A stretch of DNA of 64,000 nt from Sternotherus odoratus. Lineage: Eukaryota > Chordata > Testudines > Kinosternidae. The notes under the pieces were generated by a model, which saw only the letters and a program-made list of their open reading frames with translations, made no database searches and was not told the DNA's origin. Position 1 is the first letter of the stretch; every line of letters begins with the position of its first letter. The position numbers were made by a program, and so were the translations under genes. The stretch lies in contig JAVMKO010000001.1 in NCBI GenBank assembly GCA_032164245.1, forward strand, positions 79,109,892 to 79,173,891, given 5' to 3'. Below, in pieces: positions 45,500-54,121 of the stretch.

Positions 45500-48400
45500 G
45501 TGATACTCATAATATGTACGGTTCTTGTTAGCCCCCATTGGGTCTCTGTCGCTGATAGCTGTCCCAAAGGGAGATCAAGTCTTGGATAATACTGTGGTAT
45601 TTTTTGACTCCATCTGGGATCCTGGCCCAGATTCTGAGGGGAACCCTGCGAGCTTTGCAGCATGGGAGGTACAGCCCAGGGAAGGGGGGAGAGGGTCATA
45701 TGTGTCTGTGTACTCCTTTGGGCCTCCTGAATTCTTGGCTGCTCTGGGGGTCCCAGGAACTGCTCTAACTCACAGCTGCTGTCTGCACCTTCCCCTAGAG
45801 CTGTGCCAGCACTTTGGCTACACCCTTCTCCGGCCTCCCAGCACACCCTTATGCCAGGACTGTGAGGGGAGGGAAAGTATATTCCCAATTCCAGTGGGAG
45901 TTGGGCCAGAATCAAGACCTCTGTGGAGGTCCTACCCTGGAGAGGACAGAGCAGAGGGTAGCAGAGATGAGAGCAGGTGGGAAGGCTGTGTGGCATGGGA
46001 AAAGGATAAGGGAACCAGGCTTGTTCTCACTGAATAAAAGGCCAGTGACCCAGTCCAGGCATTCAGAGTCCGATAAGGCCCTGCATTGGCTCACAGGAAT
46101 TTTTCACACCAGTGAGAGGCCAGGCTCCAAACAAAGAAATCCCGGGCAAATGGGGACCTTCAGCAGCTCCCATCTCACGCAAAAGGGGCCAGCAATGGAA
46201 CTAAAGCTGGAGAGAAGATCAATAAACCGAGGCAGATGAAAAGAGTTCAAGAGAACTGGGGGTTTCTGGGACAGGGAGGAGGGACTAGAGGGGCCAGTTG
46301 GAAAGAGCAGGAAGGAATATTCCGATTGATCCAAGAAAGTGCTAAAGTGATGGGCTGGGCAGCCTTTCCCTGCCCCCCAAACACCTTATGTTCTTTTGCT
46401 GTCTCTAAAGGTTTGCTGGTAAAACTGCTGACAGAGAGCATATGTTCCCATTGCCTCGGGCATCCCCCACATGCACACACCGGAGTGGAGAGAGGAATTG
46501 TTGCTTATTCCTTTGAACTCTAATTTCCCTCCCCTCTGCCCTTTGTTTTCCATGTAGTTTTAATTGTGTTAGCGGCTGTCACTCCAGTGTAGCTTCATTA
46601 CCCGTCTGCTGTCCCTGAAGGAGCTGAGTGACAGGCAGAGAGAGTTATAGCAGCGCTGGCGAGGAGAGGCAGAATGGTTCCTTCCATGCAAATGGGGACA
46701 TTAAATCACACTGAGATAAATCAAAGTGGTGAGGATTGGCGTGACTGGCCTCCTGTTCCCATTAGGAGGGATGTGTAAGCCTGCTGGAGACTCAGAGGGG
46801 ATCTGGGCTCCAATCCTTCAGCGCAAGCTTTATGAGCGAGGGCGTTAGGCAGACAGTGTCACTGACTCGCTGCACCGCCATTTGCACACTTACATGTTTT
46901 CAAGCTCATTCACGCATAGCCTCACCCTCTCACCAGCACACGTGCCCTCATGCACGCAGTCAGAGCATACACACGCACATGCCCAGACACTTACACAGCA
47001 GACTCTGACACACATTGGCACAGCATTTCAAAAGAACGCCGCAGCCCCAGGGCACCAGCCTGCTGCACAACAGGCCACTGGGGTTAGGGTGAAATTTTCA
47101 AAATCCTAAGCGAGTCAGGTGCTCAAATCCCCGGGACTTGCAGGGAGACGTGCTCCCGACTCACTTCACTGCGTTTGAAAATCCCACTCTGCTGAAAATT
47201 TGGCCCCTAACGACTGGCGGACACACACATCGATGTATATACACAATCACGTGCATTTACACATACACAGAATAGCAGTCCAGAGCAAGCTGTAGTCTCA
47301 GAGAACTCCACGCAGAACGGGTAAGTATTTTACACTATACAGACGGGAAAACTGAGGCAGAGGGAGGTTAATTTAAATGACTTGCACAAGATTACACGGC
47401 AGGCCAGTGTTAGGGCTGAGAGTAGAATCCCGAGGTGGGAGCTGGCCCAGTGCCTTGTCACAGCCAATGCTGCTCTTGCAGTCAAGGACAGTCTGTTATA
47501 CCTCAGTTACTGACATGGATTTATTCTCATTCTAGCACAGGCACTAGAGCCGGCTAGACAAACATTAATTCACTCTCTCTTGCACACACCGCTTAATTCA
47601 CATGTATGGCAGACACATATAGCTCAGACTCCTTAATATGGGAGACCGGCCCTTTAACTGCAGGGCTAAATGATATAAAGGCGACTCTGAAGTCAGTAAA
47701 GCATAAAATTAGCATTAGTGTGAAAATGACACCATTGCATCAGCGTGAATGCAAACCAACTAACAACAAAGCAGTGAGTGTGCACCGTTCCTGCCCAACC
47801 TGAGCACTTGGAATATTAATGCGTTAGAACAGCACATCGGTTTCCTCCGTCTCTGGGCCATGTCCCTTCAGGGGAAGAGGGTGTTGCCAGCGGTAATCTG
47901 GTGTGCGTGTGTCTGGGGGGGGAGGGCCAGAAGTGCCACATTAGCCGCTGTTCTGATTCCCACAGTAGCTACAGCGCAGCAAAATTCTTCAGCAAAATGC
48001 AGCCAGAGCTAGACGGGAGCGAGGAAATCTGTGCCTGGAGGTTGTCCTGAGGGGCAGACTGGCTGGGTCACACGACAGGATTCAGATCCTGGCCTCCTCT
48101 GGACCTTTAACTAGCTTCCTCCATAATTAGTACAAATCTCCCACAATCCTCTTCACCTCTTTGGTAACAGTACTTTTGCCTTGTTGTGCACAACTAAACA
48201 TTAAAACATTGTCTTCATCCAGACACAAATAAAGGTCATTTACCAGGCAGGCCAGGATGCACTGGTCTAGGCTGCCACCAGGTAGCCTTCTATAGAACGA
48301 GTTAGGGCCAGCTGAGACGCACGGGCCAGCCGTTTCAAGCATTATGCTGACTAGGCCTGGGTAAAGGTTTGGTTTGTAGCAGCATCTGAATGCTCCAAAT

Positions 48401-48585
48401 CTAGCTGGTCTGGCCACCAGAGGCTGGAAAGGTCATGAGAACATTCACTTGGCTGTGAGATTTCATGGACTCCCCGGTTTCAGCCATGCTAGAAATAAGT
48501 TAATTTTCTGCAGTGGCGCCTTGTCTCAGTAGGAAATGTTCATGAGCTTAGCCTTAAAAGCAAAACCCCAACATGTGAAACTCCA
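45500..48585. other. Intergenic sequence without a supported gene
   Basis: Open frames on both strands overlap and lack domains. A MIR-like SINE lies at about 47330-47470. The stretch 46520-46760 has balanced composition and no repeat signature and could be conserved non-coding DNA, which I cannot test here. Confidence 0.35.
47330..47475 (-). repeat. MIR-like SINE fragment, antisense
   Basis: The order 'tatacagacgggaaaactga', 'ggcagagggaggttaa', 'gacttgcacaagattacac' and 'ggcaggccagtgttaggg' is the reverse complement of the MIR core. Confidence 0.65.
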
Positions 48586-48589
48586 CCAG

Positions 48590-48960
48590 AGAGGTCTTTC
48601 GGGGCCATCTGCCTGTCCCAAGTCAGGGTGAAGGAGGAGGGTTGGGCGTGGGGCTAGCAACTCCACCTCGTAAAAATCAACTTGCTACAGAAACGCCAAC
48701 AATAGAGATAACAGAGACTTTTAGCCTGGACTCGAAGACGGATGACGCTGGGTGGTGAAAGCCGCGAGGAAGCCACTAAGCCGATCACCCTTCTTGCAAC
48801 CAGGAGGATCACCATCGGCACATGGAACGTGAGGACCATGTATGAGTCAGGAAAGACACCTGGAACCAGCTAGAGAGAATGGCCCAGGATAGAGGACTCT
48901 GGAGATCTGTGGTTGGCGGCCCATACCCCGACTGGGGTGACGGGCATAAGAGGCCAACAT
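48590..48960 (+). mobile_element. LINE deletion derivative: 5' leader and endonuclease start joined to a LINE 3' coding end
   Basis: The first part resembles the G-rich leader of a non-LTR retrotransposon ('ggccatctgcctgtccc', 'gggttgggcgtggggctagc'). At about 48800-48860 it encodes 'ITIGTWNVRTMYESGK', the N-terminus of an apurinic-type endonuclease. Directly afterwards 'LERMAQDRGLWRSVVGG' looks like the extreme C-terminus of the same kind of ORF. Thus almost the whole coding region, including reverse transcriptase, is missing, with both ends kept. The family (RTE-like or related) is uncertain. Confidence 0.5.
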
Positions 48961-49136
48961 GTGAACTGAGTCTCAGAACAGCTTGTGGAGATTCAGAGTT
49001 GGTGCAAAGTTTCTTATTTCCTTCGTGCTGTTGTGACTAGCTCTCGCTCATCCCCAGATCGCTGTGGTACCAATGCTCAGAAACACGATAAATGTCAGTC
49101 CAGATCTGCTCACAGCTGCAGTGGGGTCAGGTACAT

Positions 49137-49254
49137 TAGGGTGACCAGACTGCAAATGTGAAAAATCAGGACAGGGAGTAATAGGAGCCTATATAAGAAA
49201 AAGACCCCAAAAATCAGGACTGTCCCTATAAAATCGGGACATCTGGTTACCCTA
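49137..49254 (+). mobile_element. Short MITE, TAGGGTGACCAG family, copy 2
   Basis: It starts 'tagggtgaccagac' and ends 'catctggttaccct'. It shares 'gtgaaaaatcaggacagg', 'ataagaaaaagacccc' and 'gactgtccctataaaatcgg' with the copy at 44291. The target duplication is not clear. Confidence 0.75.
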
Positions 49255-49437
49255 GGGTAAATTACATTTCCCTGCACCAGCTAGCCCTCTCTGCCCTAAG
49301 GAATTCAACCTGGCAGAAGGTAGCTGCTGCCACTCTCCCTTAGGCTCTCTGCTGGTGAGTAGGAAGCAACTCATTTTCAGCCAGAGTTCCTTAATCCTGC
49401 AACACTGATTTAGACTCCTGTTCTGTAGGCTCAGTTA

Positions 49438-49695
49438 AGGTCTGTCTACACAGCTTGTGGGAGTGAGCTAGTGCACTAAAAACAGCTGTGTAGCCAACAC
49501 ACTGACACTGCAGCTCGGAGTGGTGCTCAGGCTCTGAAGCCTAACTCCGTCCTACCCCCTCAAGCTTCACAGCCCAAGCTGCAGTCAGAGCCCTGGGTAC
49601 ATGGCTAGTTTTAGAACCCTAGCACAAGCCCTGCTAGCCTGAGTCTCTTGATCCGGGATGGGAAACTCACTTCCACCAGCTGTGTAGACAAGCCA
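49438..49695. mobile_element. Harbinger-type MITE with TTA target duplication
   Basis: The left end 'aggtctgtctacacagct' pairs with the right end 'agctgtgtagacaagcc', and TTA flanks both sides (49435-49437 and 49696-49698). The interior contains 'gctagtgcactaaaaacag' and is non-coding. Confidence 0.7.
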
Positions 49696-49698
49696 TTA

Positions 49699-50727
49699 GA
49701 CTGCTTGGACTTGATTCTGATCCCAATTGCACTGATGTAACTCCATTGACATCCGTGGTGATATTCCAGATTTACACCAGTGTGAGCAGAACCAGGCCTC
49801 CTTTGAGCTATCACACCCACGCTAGGCTTTGCTGAGCAGGGTCTGGTGGACTTGGTGTCACTTACACACTAAGGACATGATTCTGCTCTCAGCGATGCAG
49901 GTGGCATTCAGGAGTAACTGCAAGTGAGGGGCAAGAAGAAAGTAGAGTGGGGTCACTTTAACTGACAGCCACTTACACCTTCATCCAGAGCCTTGGGGGT
50001 GGAAGTTACACCCACTGAGAGTCCATTAATAAAGAAGGTACCAAGGCAGCTCAGCTGGAAGGTTAAATCCAGCTCGAGCAGACATACCCTTGCTAACGCT
50101 GCCTGTGCTAGCATGCTAAAAATAGTATATCTGCAATGAGGGGGGAGGGCAGGAAGGGAAGCTAACTACCCCAAGTGTGCACCAAGCCAATATCATAGGT
50201 ACATGCTCAGGTGGCTAGTCCTGCCCCCGGCTCATGCCACTATGGCTACACTTCACAGGTCTGTCTTCCCACTCCATTGTAAACATGCCCTAAGTTAGTA
50301 TAAGTTATAGTATAAGGGAAGGTTAATTTACAGAATGCTGCTGAATTCGGCTCCTGGTCACTGGAGCACAACCAAGCATCTAGTGACACAAACTCTGCTC
50401 TTGGGATTTAAAAGGACACCCAAGGCTTTATAATAGCCCAGCCGTGTGCACCAGTGGCAATATGTAGATTCAGCAAGCAAGCGAGGTAATGCAGGGAGGG
50501 GGGAGGCAAGGAGCACTCACATCTCGGCCAACAGGTTGGTAGCACTGTGAAGATGAAGAGCTGGGTCCTTAGCAGGTATAACTCACCGTAGCACCATGAG
50601 AGTCGAGACCTATGCTGATCCAGCTGCATGGTTGGCTCGCTCTAGAGAATGCCACCCAGGAGCGGGCATTGCTCTTGTGCGACCTCTACTGGCCGCTCCA
50701 GGAGTGGCATTAGCAAGTTCTAGCAGG
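49699..50727. other. Intergenic sequence; includes a likely diverged Harbinger-like MITE
   Basis: About 50070-50290 has 'gcagacataccctt' at one side and 'acaggtctgtcttccc' plus 'aaacatgccctaa' at the other, as in decayed Harbinger MITEs. No gene is supported up to the DIRS element. Confidence 0.35.
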
Positions 50728-51037
50728 AAAAGACAGTTACTCACCTGTTGTAACAGTTGTTCTTCGAGATGTGTTGCTCATGTCCATTCCCACAAGTGTG
50801 CGCGCACCGCGCATGCACGGTTCCGGAAAGTTTTCCCCAGCGGTACCCGTAGGGTCGGCAGGGGCGACCCCTGGAGTGGCGCCCTCATGGCGATGTATAT
50901 ATGCCCCTGCCGACCCTCCCCCCCCTCAGTTCCTTCTTGCCGGTACTCCGACAGAGGGGAGGCGGGTGGGATTTGGAATGGACATGAGCAACACATCTCG
51001 AAGAACAACTGTTACAACAGGTGAGTAACTGTCTTTT
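50728..51037. repeat. Left terminal repeat region of the DIRS element, flanked by a 63-bp inverted repeat
   Basis: The outermost 50728-50790 ('aaaagacagttactcacctg' and onward to 'catgtccattcc') is repeated in exact inverse at 50975-51037. Between them is a copy, in inverse orientation, of the right terminal repeat, including the TATA-like 'gatgtatatatgcccc'. Confidence 0.9.
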
Positions 51038-51075
51038 CTTCTTCGAGTGCTTGCTCATGTCCATTCCAACAAGTG
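51021..51075. repeat. Internal complementary region of the DIRS element
   Basis: The stretch reads 'gtgagtaactgtctttt', the complement of the extreme left end, fused directly to 'cttcttcgagtgcttgctca', the complement of the extreme right end. In DIRS-1 models this region templates the joining of both ends into a circle. The fusion point implies ends at about 50728 and 56774. Confidence 0.8.
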
Positions 51076-51087
51076 ACTTACGAGCAG

Positions 51088-52161
51088 TTATCTCGGAGGT
51101 GGGAGAGGAGTAATCTTAGTACCTGCTGCCAGGGTCGCTTGTCCCATAGCAGCGTCCTCCCAGGTCTGCTGCACGATGGCATAGTGCGAGGAGAAGGTAT
51201 GGACCGAAGACCATGTCGCTGCTCTGCAGATGTCGACAATTGGAATGTGCGCCAGGAACGCTGTGGATGTGGCCTGGGCTCTGGTCGAGTGAGCTGTTAA
51301 TGGCGGAGGAGAAACGTTGGAGAGGTTATAACACAGTTTGATGCAGGAGGTGATCCATCCCGACAGTCGTTGAGACAAAATCGGCAACCCCTTCATCCGC
51401 TCCGCTACTGAAATAAAAAGTTGTGGAGATTTACGAAAATGTTTTGTACGTTCTATGTAAAACGCTAGAGCCCTTTTCACATCTAAATAGTGCAGCATTC
51501 TCTCCTTGTTGGAGGCATGAGGTTTAGGAAAGAAAACAGGGAGAAAAATGTCCTGGTTCAAATGAAAAGCGGAAACCACTTTGGGAAGGAAGGCCGGGTG
51601 GGGCCGCAGCTGAACCTTATCTTTATGGAAGACGGTGTACGGTGGCTCAGAGGTGAGTGCTCTGAGCTCAGATATCCGTCGGGCAGAAGTAATGGCCACA
51701 AGAAATGCCGTCTTCCAAGAAAGATAAGAGAGTGGGCAGGAGTCTAGGGGTTCGAAAGGGGGCTTCATGAGGGCTGTTAACACCAGGTTAAGGTCCCACT
51801 GAGGAACCGGTGGTCGCACCGAGGGGTACAATCTTTCTAATCCCCTGAGGAAGCGCCCCACAAGCGGGTTGCTAAACACCGAGGATCCCCCCACTTCTGT
51901 ATGAAAGGCTGATATAGCTGCTAGGTGTACTCTAACCGTGGAAATGGCTAGCCCCTGCCTCTTAAGCTCCAGAAGGTAATCCAGGATAAGAGGTATGGGA
52001 GCTAAAGAGGGGTTTATACCTTTTCCCTGGGCCCATAGGGAAAAACGTTTCCATTTGGCCATGTAAGTGGTACGAGTTGACATCTTTCTGCTACCCAGCA
52101 GAACCTCCCTGACCTGATTGGAGCACTGAAGCTCCGAGGGGTTCAACCATGGATATTCCAT
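51088..52161 (-). CDS. DIRS tyrosine recombinase
   Basis: The 357-residue protein integrates the circular DNA copy. Residues 20-115 form the N-terminal SAM-like domain ('STRTTYMAKWKRFSLW', 'LAISTVRVHLAAIS'). The catalytic domain shows the first Arg in 'ITSARRISELRAL' (161 or 162), the H-x-x-R pair in 'LTAHSTRAQATS' (His291, Arg294) and the nucleophile in 'WSSVHTFSSHYAIV' (Tyr327). A Lys in the beta-hairpin region near 185-205 cannot be assigned with certainty. The ATG at 52161 lies within the end of the RT ORF, a 71-nt overlap in another frame, so it is probably translated by reinitiation or from its own transcript. Length and residue set are typical of a DIRS-type recombinase. Confidence 0.9.
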   Translation of the reverse strand: MEYPWLNPSELQCSNQVREVLLGSRKMSTRTTYMAKWKRFSLWAQGKGINPSLAPIPLILDYLLELKRQGLAISTVRVHLAAISAFHTEVGGSSVFSNPLVGRFLRGLERLYPSVRPPVPQWDLNLVLTALMKPPFEPLDSCPLSYLSWKTAFLVAITSARRISELRALTSEPPYTVFHKDKVQLRPHPAFLPKVVSAFHLNQDIFLPVFFPKPHASNKERMLHYLDVKRALAFYIERTKHFRKSPQLFISVAERMKGLPILSQRLSGWITSCIKLCYNLSNVSPPPLTAHSTRAQATSTAFLAHIPIVDICRAATWSSVHTFSSHYAIVQQTWEDAAMGQATLAAGTKITPLPPPR

Positions 52162-54121
52162 GCCGTGAGGTGGAGCGAGTGGAGGTTGGGGTGAAGCAAC
52201 CGCCGTGGTCTTGGGAAACCAGCGCCGGGAGGAGAGGGAGGGTTACAGGACTGGACACAGAGAGAGACAGCAACAGAGTGTACCAGTGTTGTCGGGGCCA
52301 CGCCGGTGCTATTAGAATCATGGACGCCCTGTCCATGCGGACCTTGAGTAACACCCTGTGAATGAGTGGAAATGGAGGAAATGCATAGAGAAGACCCTCC
52401 CTCCAAGGGATCTGAAAGGCGTCTGCCTCTGATCCTGGGCTGAGGTTCATGAGGGAGCAAAACCTCTGGCATTTCCTGTTGGCCCTCGTGGCGAATAGGT
52501 CTATGAGGGGAAAGCCCCACCGCAGGAAGATTGAGTGTACAACATTGCCCCTGAGTGACCATTCGTGGCCCCGAAACGAGCGACTGAGGGTGTCCGCCAG
52601 GACATTCTGAATCCCTGGGAGATAGGTGGCTATGAGATGGATGTTGTGTGCAATACAGAAATCCCATAGGGCCAGGGCTTCCCTGCATAGGGGAGAAGAG
52701 CGAGCACCACCCTGTTTGTTTATATAAAACATCGTCGCCGTGTTGTCCGTCTGAACCATCACACACTTGCCTTGCAACCGGTGCCGAAACACCTGACACG
52801 CGAGACGAACTGCTCTCAGCTCCCGGACATTGATGTGGAGGGACAGCTCGCTGTGAGACCAGTGGCCTTGAGTCCTGGAGTCTCTGAGATGAGCTCCCCA
52901 GCCGAGGGCGGATGCATCTGTCCCTAATGTCACTGTGGGCTGGGGTTTTTGAAAGGTGACCCCCGCATGGAGAGAGCTGGGCTGTAGCCACCAACGTAGC
53001 GAAGTCAGCGTGTGGTGTGGGAGGGTGACGATCAGGTCTAGTGGGTCTCTTCCTTGCTTGTACACTGTCGACAACCAGGCTTGGAGTGGCCGAAGTCGAA
53101 GTCTGGCGTATGGTACCACGTACGTACAGGCTGCCATATGGCCCAAGAGGACCATGCAGTTTCTGGCCGTGGTAGTTGGGTACTGTAGGACGGAGCGAAC
53201 CAAGTTCAATATGGCCTCGGCCCGAGCTGTGGGCAGGAATGCCATGGCTTGTTGAGAGTCCAATACTGCCCCTATAAACTCGATTCTCTGAGTAGGCTCC
53301 AGGGTCGATTTTGGTTCGTTCAATATGAGACCCAACCTGAGGAATGTAGCTCTGACCAGAGCTATATGCTGGATAGCCAGTTCCCTTGAGTCTGCTCTGA
53401 CGAGCCAATCGTCCAGGTATGGGTAAACGTGTACCTGCCTCCTCCTCAGGTATGCGGCTACTACCGACATGCACTTTGTGAACACCCTTGGGGCAGTCGA
53501 TAGGCCGAATGGAAGCACTGTAAACTGGTAATGGTGATCCCCTAACACGAACCTTAGGAACCTTCTGTGGCCGGGGATTATTGAAATGTGGAAATAAGCG
53601 TCCTTTAAGTCGAGGGACGCGAACCAGTCTCCGTGATCCATGGAAGGGATAATAGTCGCTAGGGAGAGCATGCGGAACTTCAGCTTCTTTATGTAGGAGT
53701 TGAGGCCCCGCAGGTCTAGGATAGGACGAAGGCCGCCCTTGGCTTTCGGGATAAGGAAATAACGGGAATAGTAGCCCTTGCCCCGAAATTCTTGAGGAAC
53801 CTCCTCTATGGCACCCAAAGCCAGAAGGGTCTGTACCTCCTGAACTAGGAGTTGCTCGTGAGATGGGTCCCTGAAGAGGGATGGGGAAGATGGGTGGGTA
53901 GGTGGAAGGGAGGAAAATTGGATAGAATATCCCACCTTCACCAGGCTGAGGACCCATTTGTCTGAGGTGATTTGGGACCATGCCTGATGAAAGTGAGACA
54001 AGCAGTGCAGGAAGGGACGGAAAGGTGAAGGGTTGGATACTGGATCGTCGCCCCCGGGCGCACCTTCAAAAGTTAGGCCTAGCATTAGGGGGTTGCCTTG
54101 GCCCCTGGTTCTGCTGGCCAT
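52091..54121 (-). CDS. DIRS reverse transcriptase, RNase H and methyltransferase-like polyprotein
   Basis: The 676-residue product copies the element's RNA. RT: 'YYSRYFLIPKAKGGLRPIL' (117-135), motif A Asp171 in 'ASLDLKDAYFHI', 'VLPFGLSTAPRVF' and the active site 'YLDD' (235-238). RNase H: Asp402 in 'LGTDASALGWG', Glu434 in 'NVRELRAVRL', Asp459 in 'VQTDNTATM' and Asp510 in 'NVLADTLSR', a complete D-E-D-D set. After it, 'LIDLFATRANRKCQRF' and 'YAFPPFPLIHRVL' (FPPF at 581-584) match the methyltransferase-like domain of DIRS1 elements, whose PPF resembles the adenine methyltransferase motif IV. The ATG at 54121 overlaps gag by 56 nt. Reaching this frame from gag needs a +1 shift or reinitiation. 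All catalytic residues are intact. Confidence 0.92.
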   Translation of the reverse strand: MASRTRGQGNPLMLGLTFEGAPGGDDPVSNPSPFRPFLHCLSHFHQAWSQITSDKWVLSLVKVGYSIQFSSLPPTHPSSPSLFRDPSHEQLLVQEVQTLLALGAIEEVPQEFRGKGYYSRYFLIPKAKGGLRPILDLRGLNSYIKKLKFRMLSLATIIPSMDHGDWFASLDLKDAYFHISIIPGHRRFLRFVLGDHHYQFTVLPFGLSTAPRVFTKCMSVVAAYLRRRQVHVYPYLDDWLVRADSRELAIQHIALVRATFLRLGLILNEPKSTLEPTQRIEFIGAVLDSQQAMAFLPTARAEAILNLVRSVLQYPTTTARNCMVLLGHMAACTYVVPYARLRLRPLQAWLSTVYKQGRDPLDLIVTLPHHTLTSLRWWLQPSSLHAGVTFQKPQPTVTLGTDASALGWGAHLRDSRTQGHWSHSELSLHINVRELRAVRLACQVFRHRLQGKCVMVQTDNTATMFYINKQGGARSSPLCREALALWDFCIAHNIHLIATYLPGIQNVLADTLSRSFRGHEWSLRGNVVHSIFLRWGFPLIDLFATRANRKCQRFCSLMNLSPGSEADAFQIPWREGLLYAFPPFPLIHRVLLKVRMDRASMILIAPAWPRQHWYTLLLSLSVSSPVTLPLLPALVSQDHGGCFTPTSTRSTSRHGISMVEPLGASVLQSGQGGSAG
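52143..53981 (-). CDS. Overlapping 612-codon ORF of unknown function inside the RT gene
   Basis: This frame is different from the RT and recombinase frames and the same as gag. It is open from the codon after the gag stop (54065) to 52143, about 640 codons, with an ATG at 53981. The predicted product is rich in Pro, Ser, Gly, Arg and His, with no recognised domain, signal peptide or membrane span. A stop in this frame needs an RT codon ending in T followed by one starting AA, AG or GA, and none occurs over 640 codons. Other frames over the same DNA hold only short ORFs. This argues for selection on the frame, but expression is not shown. The alternative is chance from codon bias. The last codons end just upstream of the recombinase start at 52161, overlapping it by 19 nt. 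Confidence 0.4.
   Translation of the reverse strand: MVPNHLRQMGPQPGEGGIFYPIFLPSTYPPIFPIPLQGPISRATPSSGGTDPSGFGCHRGGSSRISGQGLLFPLFPYPESQGRPSSYPRPAGPQLLHKEAEVPHALPSDYYPFHGSRRLVRVPRLKGRLFPHFNNPRPQKVPKVRVRGSPLPVYSASIRPIDCPKGVHKVHVGSSRIPEEEAGTRLPIPGRLARQSRLKGTGYPAYSSGQSYIPQVGSHIERTKIDPGAYSENRVYRGSIGLSTSHGIPAHSSGRGHIELGSLRPTVPNYHGQKLHGPLGPYGSLYVRGTIRQTSTSATPSLVVDSVQARKRPTRPDRHPPTPHADFATLVATAQLSPCGGHLSKTPAHSDIRDRCIRPRLGSSSQRLQDSRPLVSQRAVPPHQCPGAESSSSRVSGVSAPVARQVCDGSDGQHGDDVLYKQTGWCSLFSPMQGSPGPMGFLYCTQHPSHSHLSPRDSECPGGHPQSLVSGPRMVTQGQCCTLNLPAVGLSPHRPIRHEGQQEMPEVLLPHEPQPRIRGRRLSDPLEGGSSLCISSISTHSQGVTQGPHGQGVHDSNSTGVAPTTLVHSVAVSLCVQSCNPPSPPGAGFPRPRRLLHPNLHSLHLTAWNIHG

Noticed and set aside
45490..46239. 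Overlapping ORFs of 168, 170 and 141 codons on both strands
   Set aside because: They have no domain, splice pattern or codon signal, and their mutual overlap is as expected from shadows in moderately GC-rich DNA.
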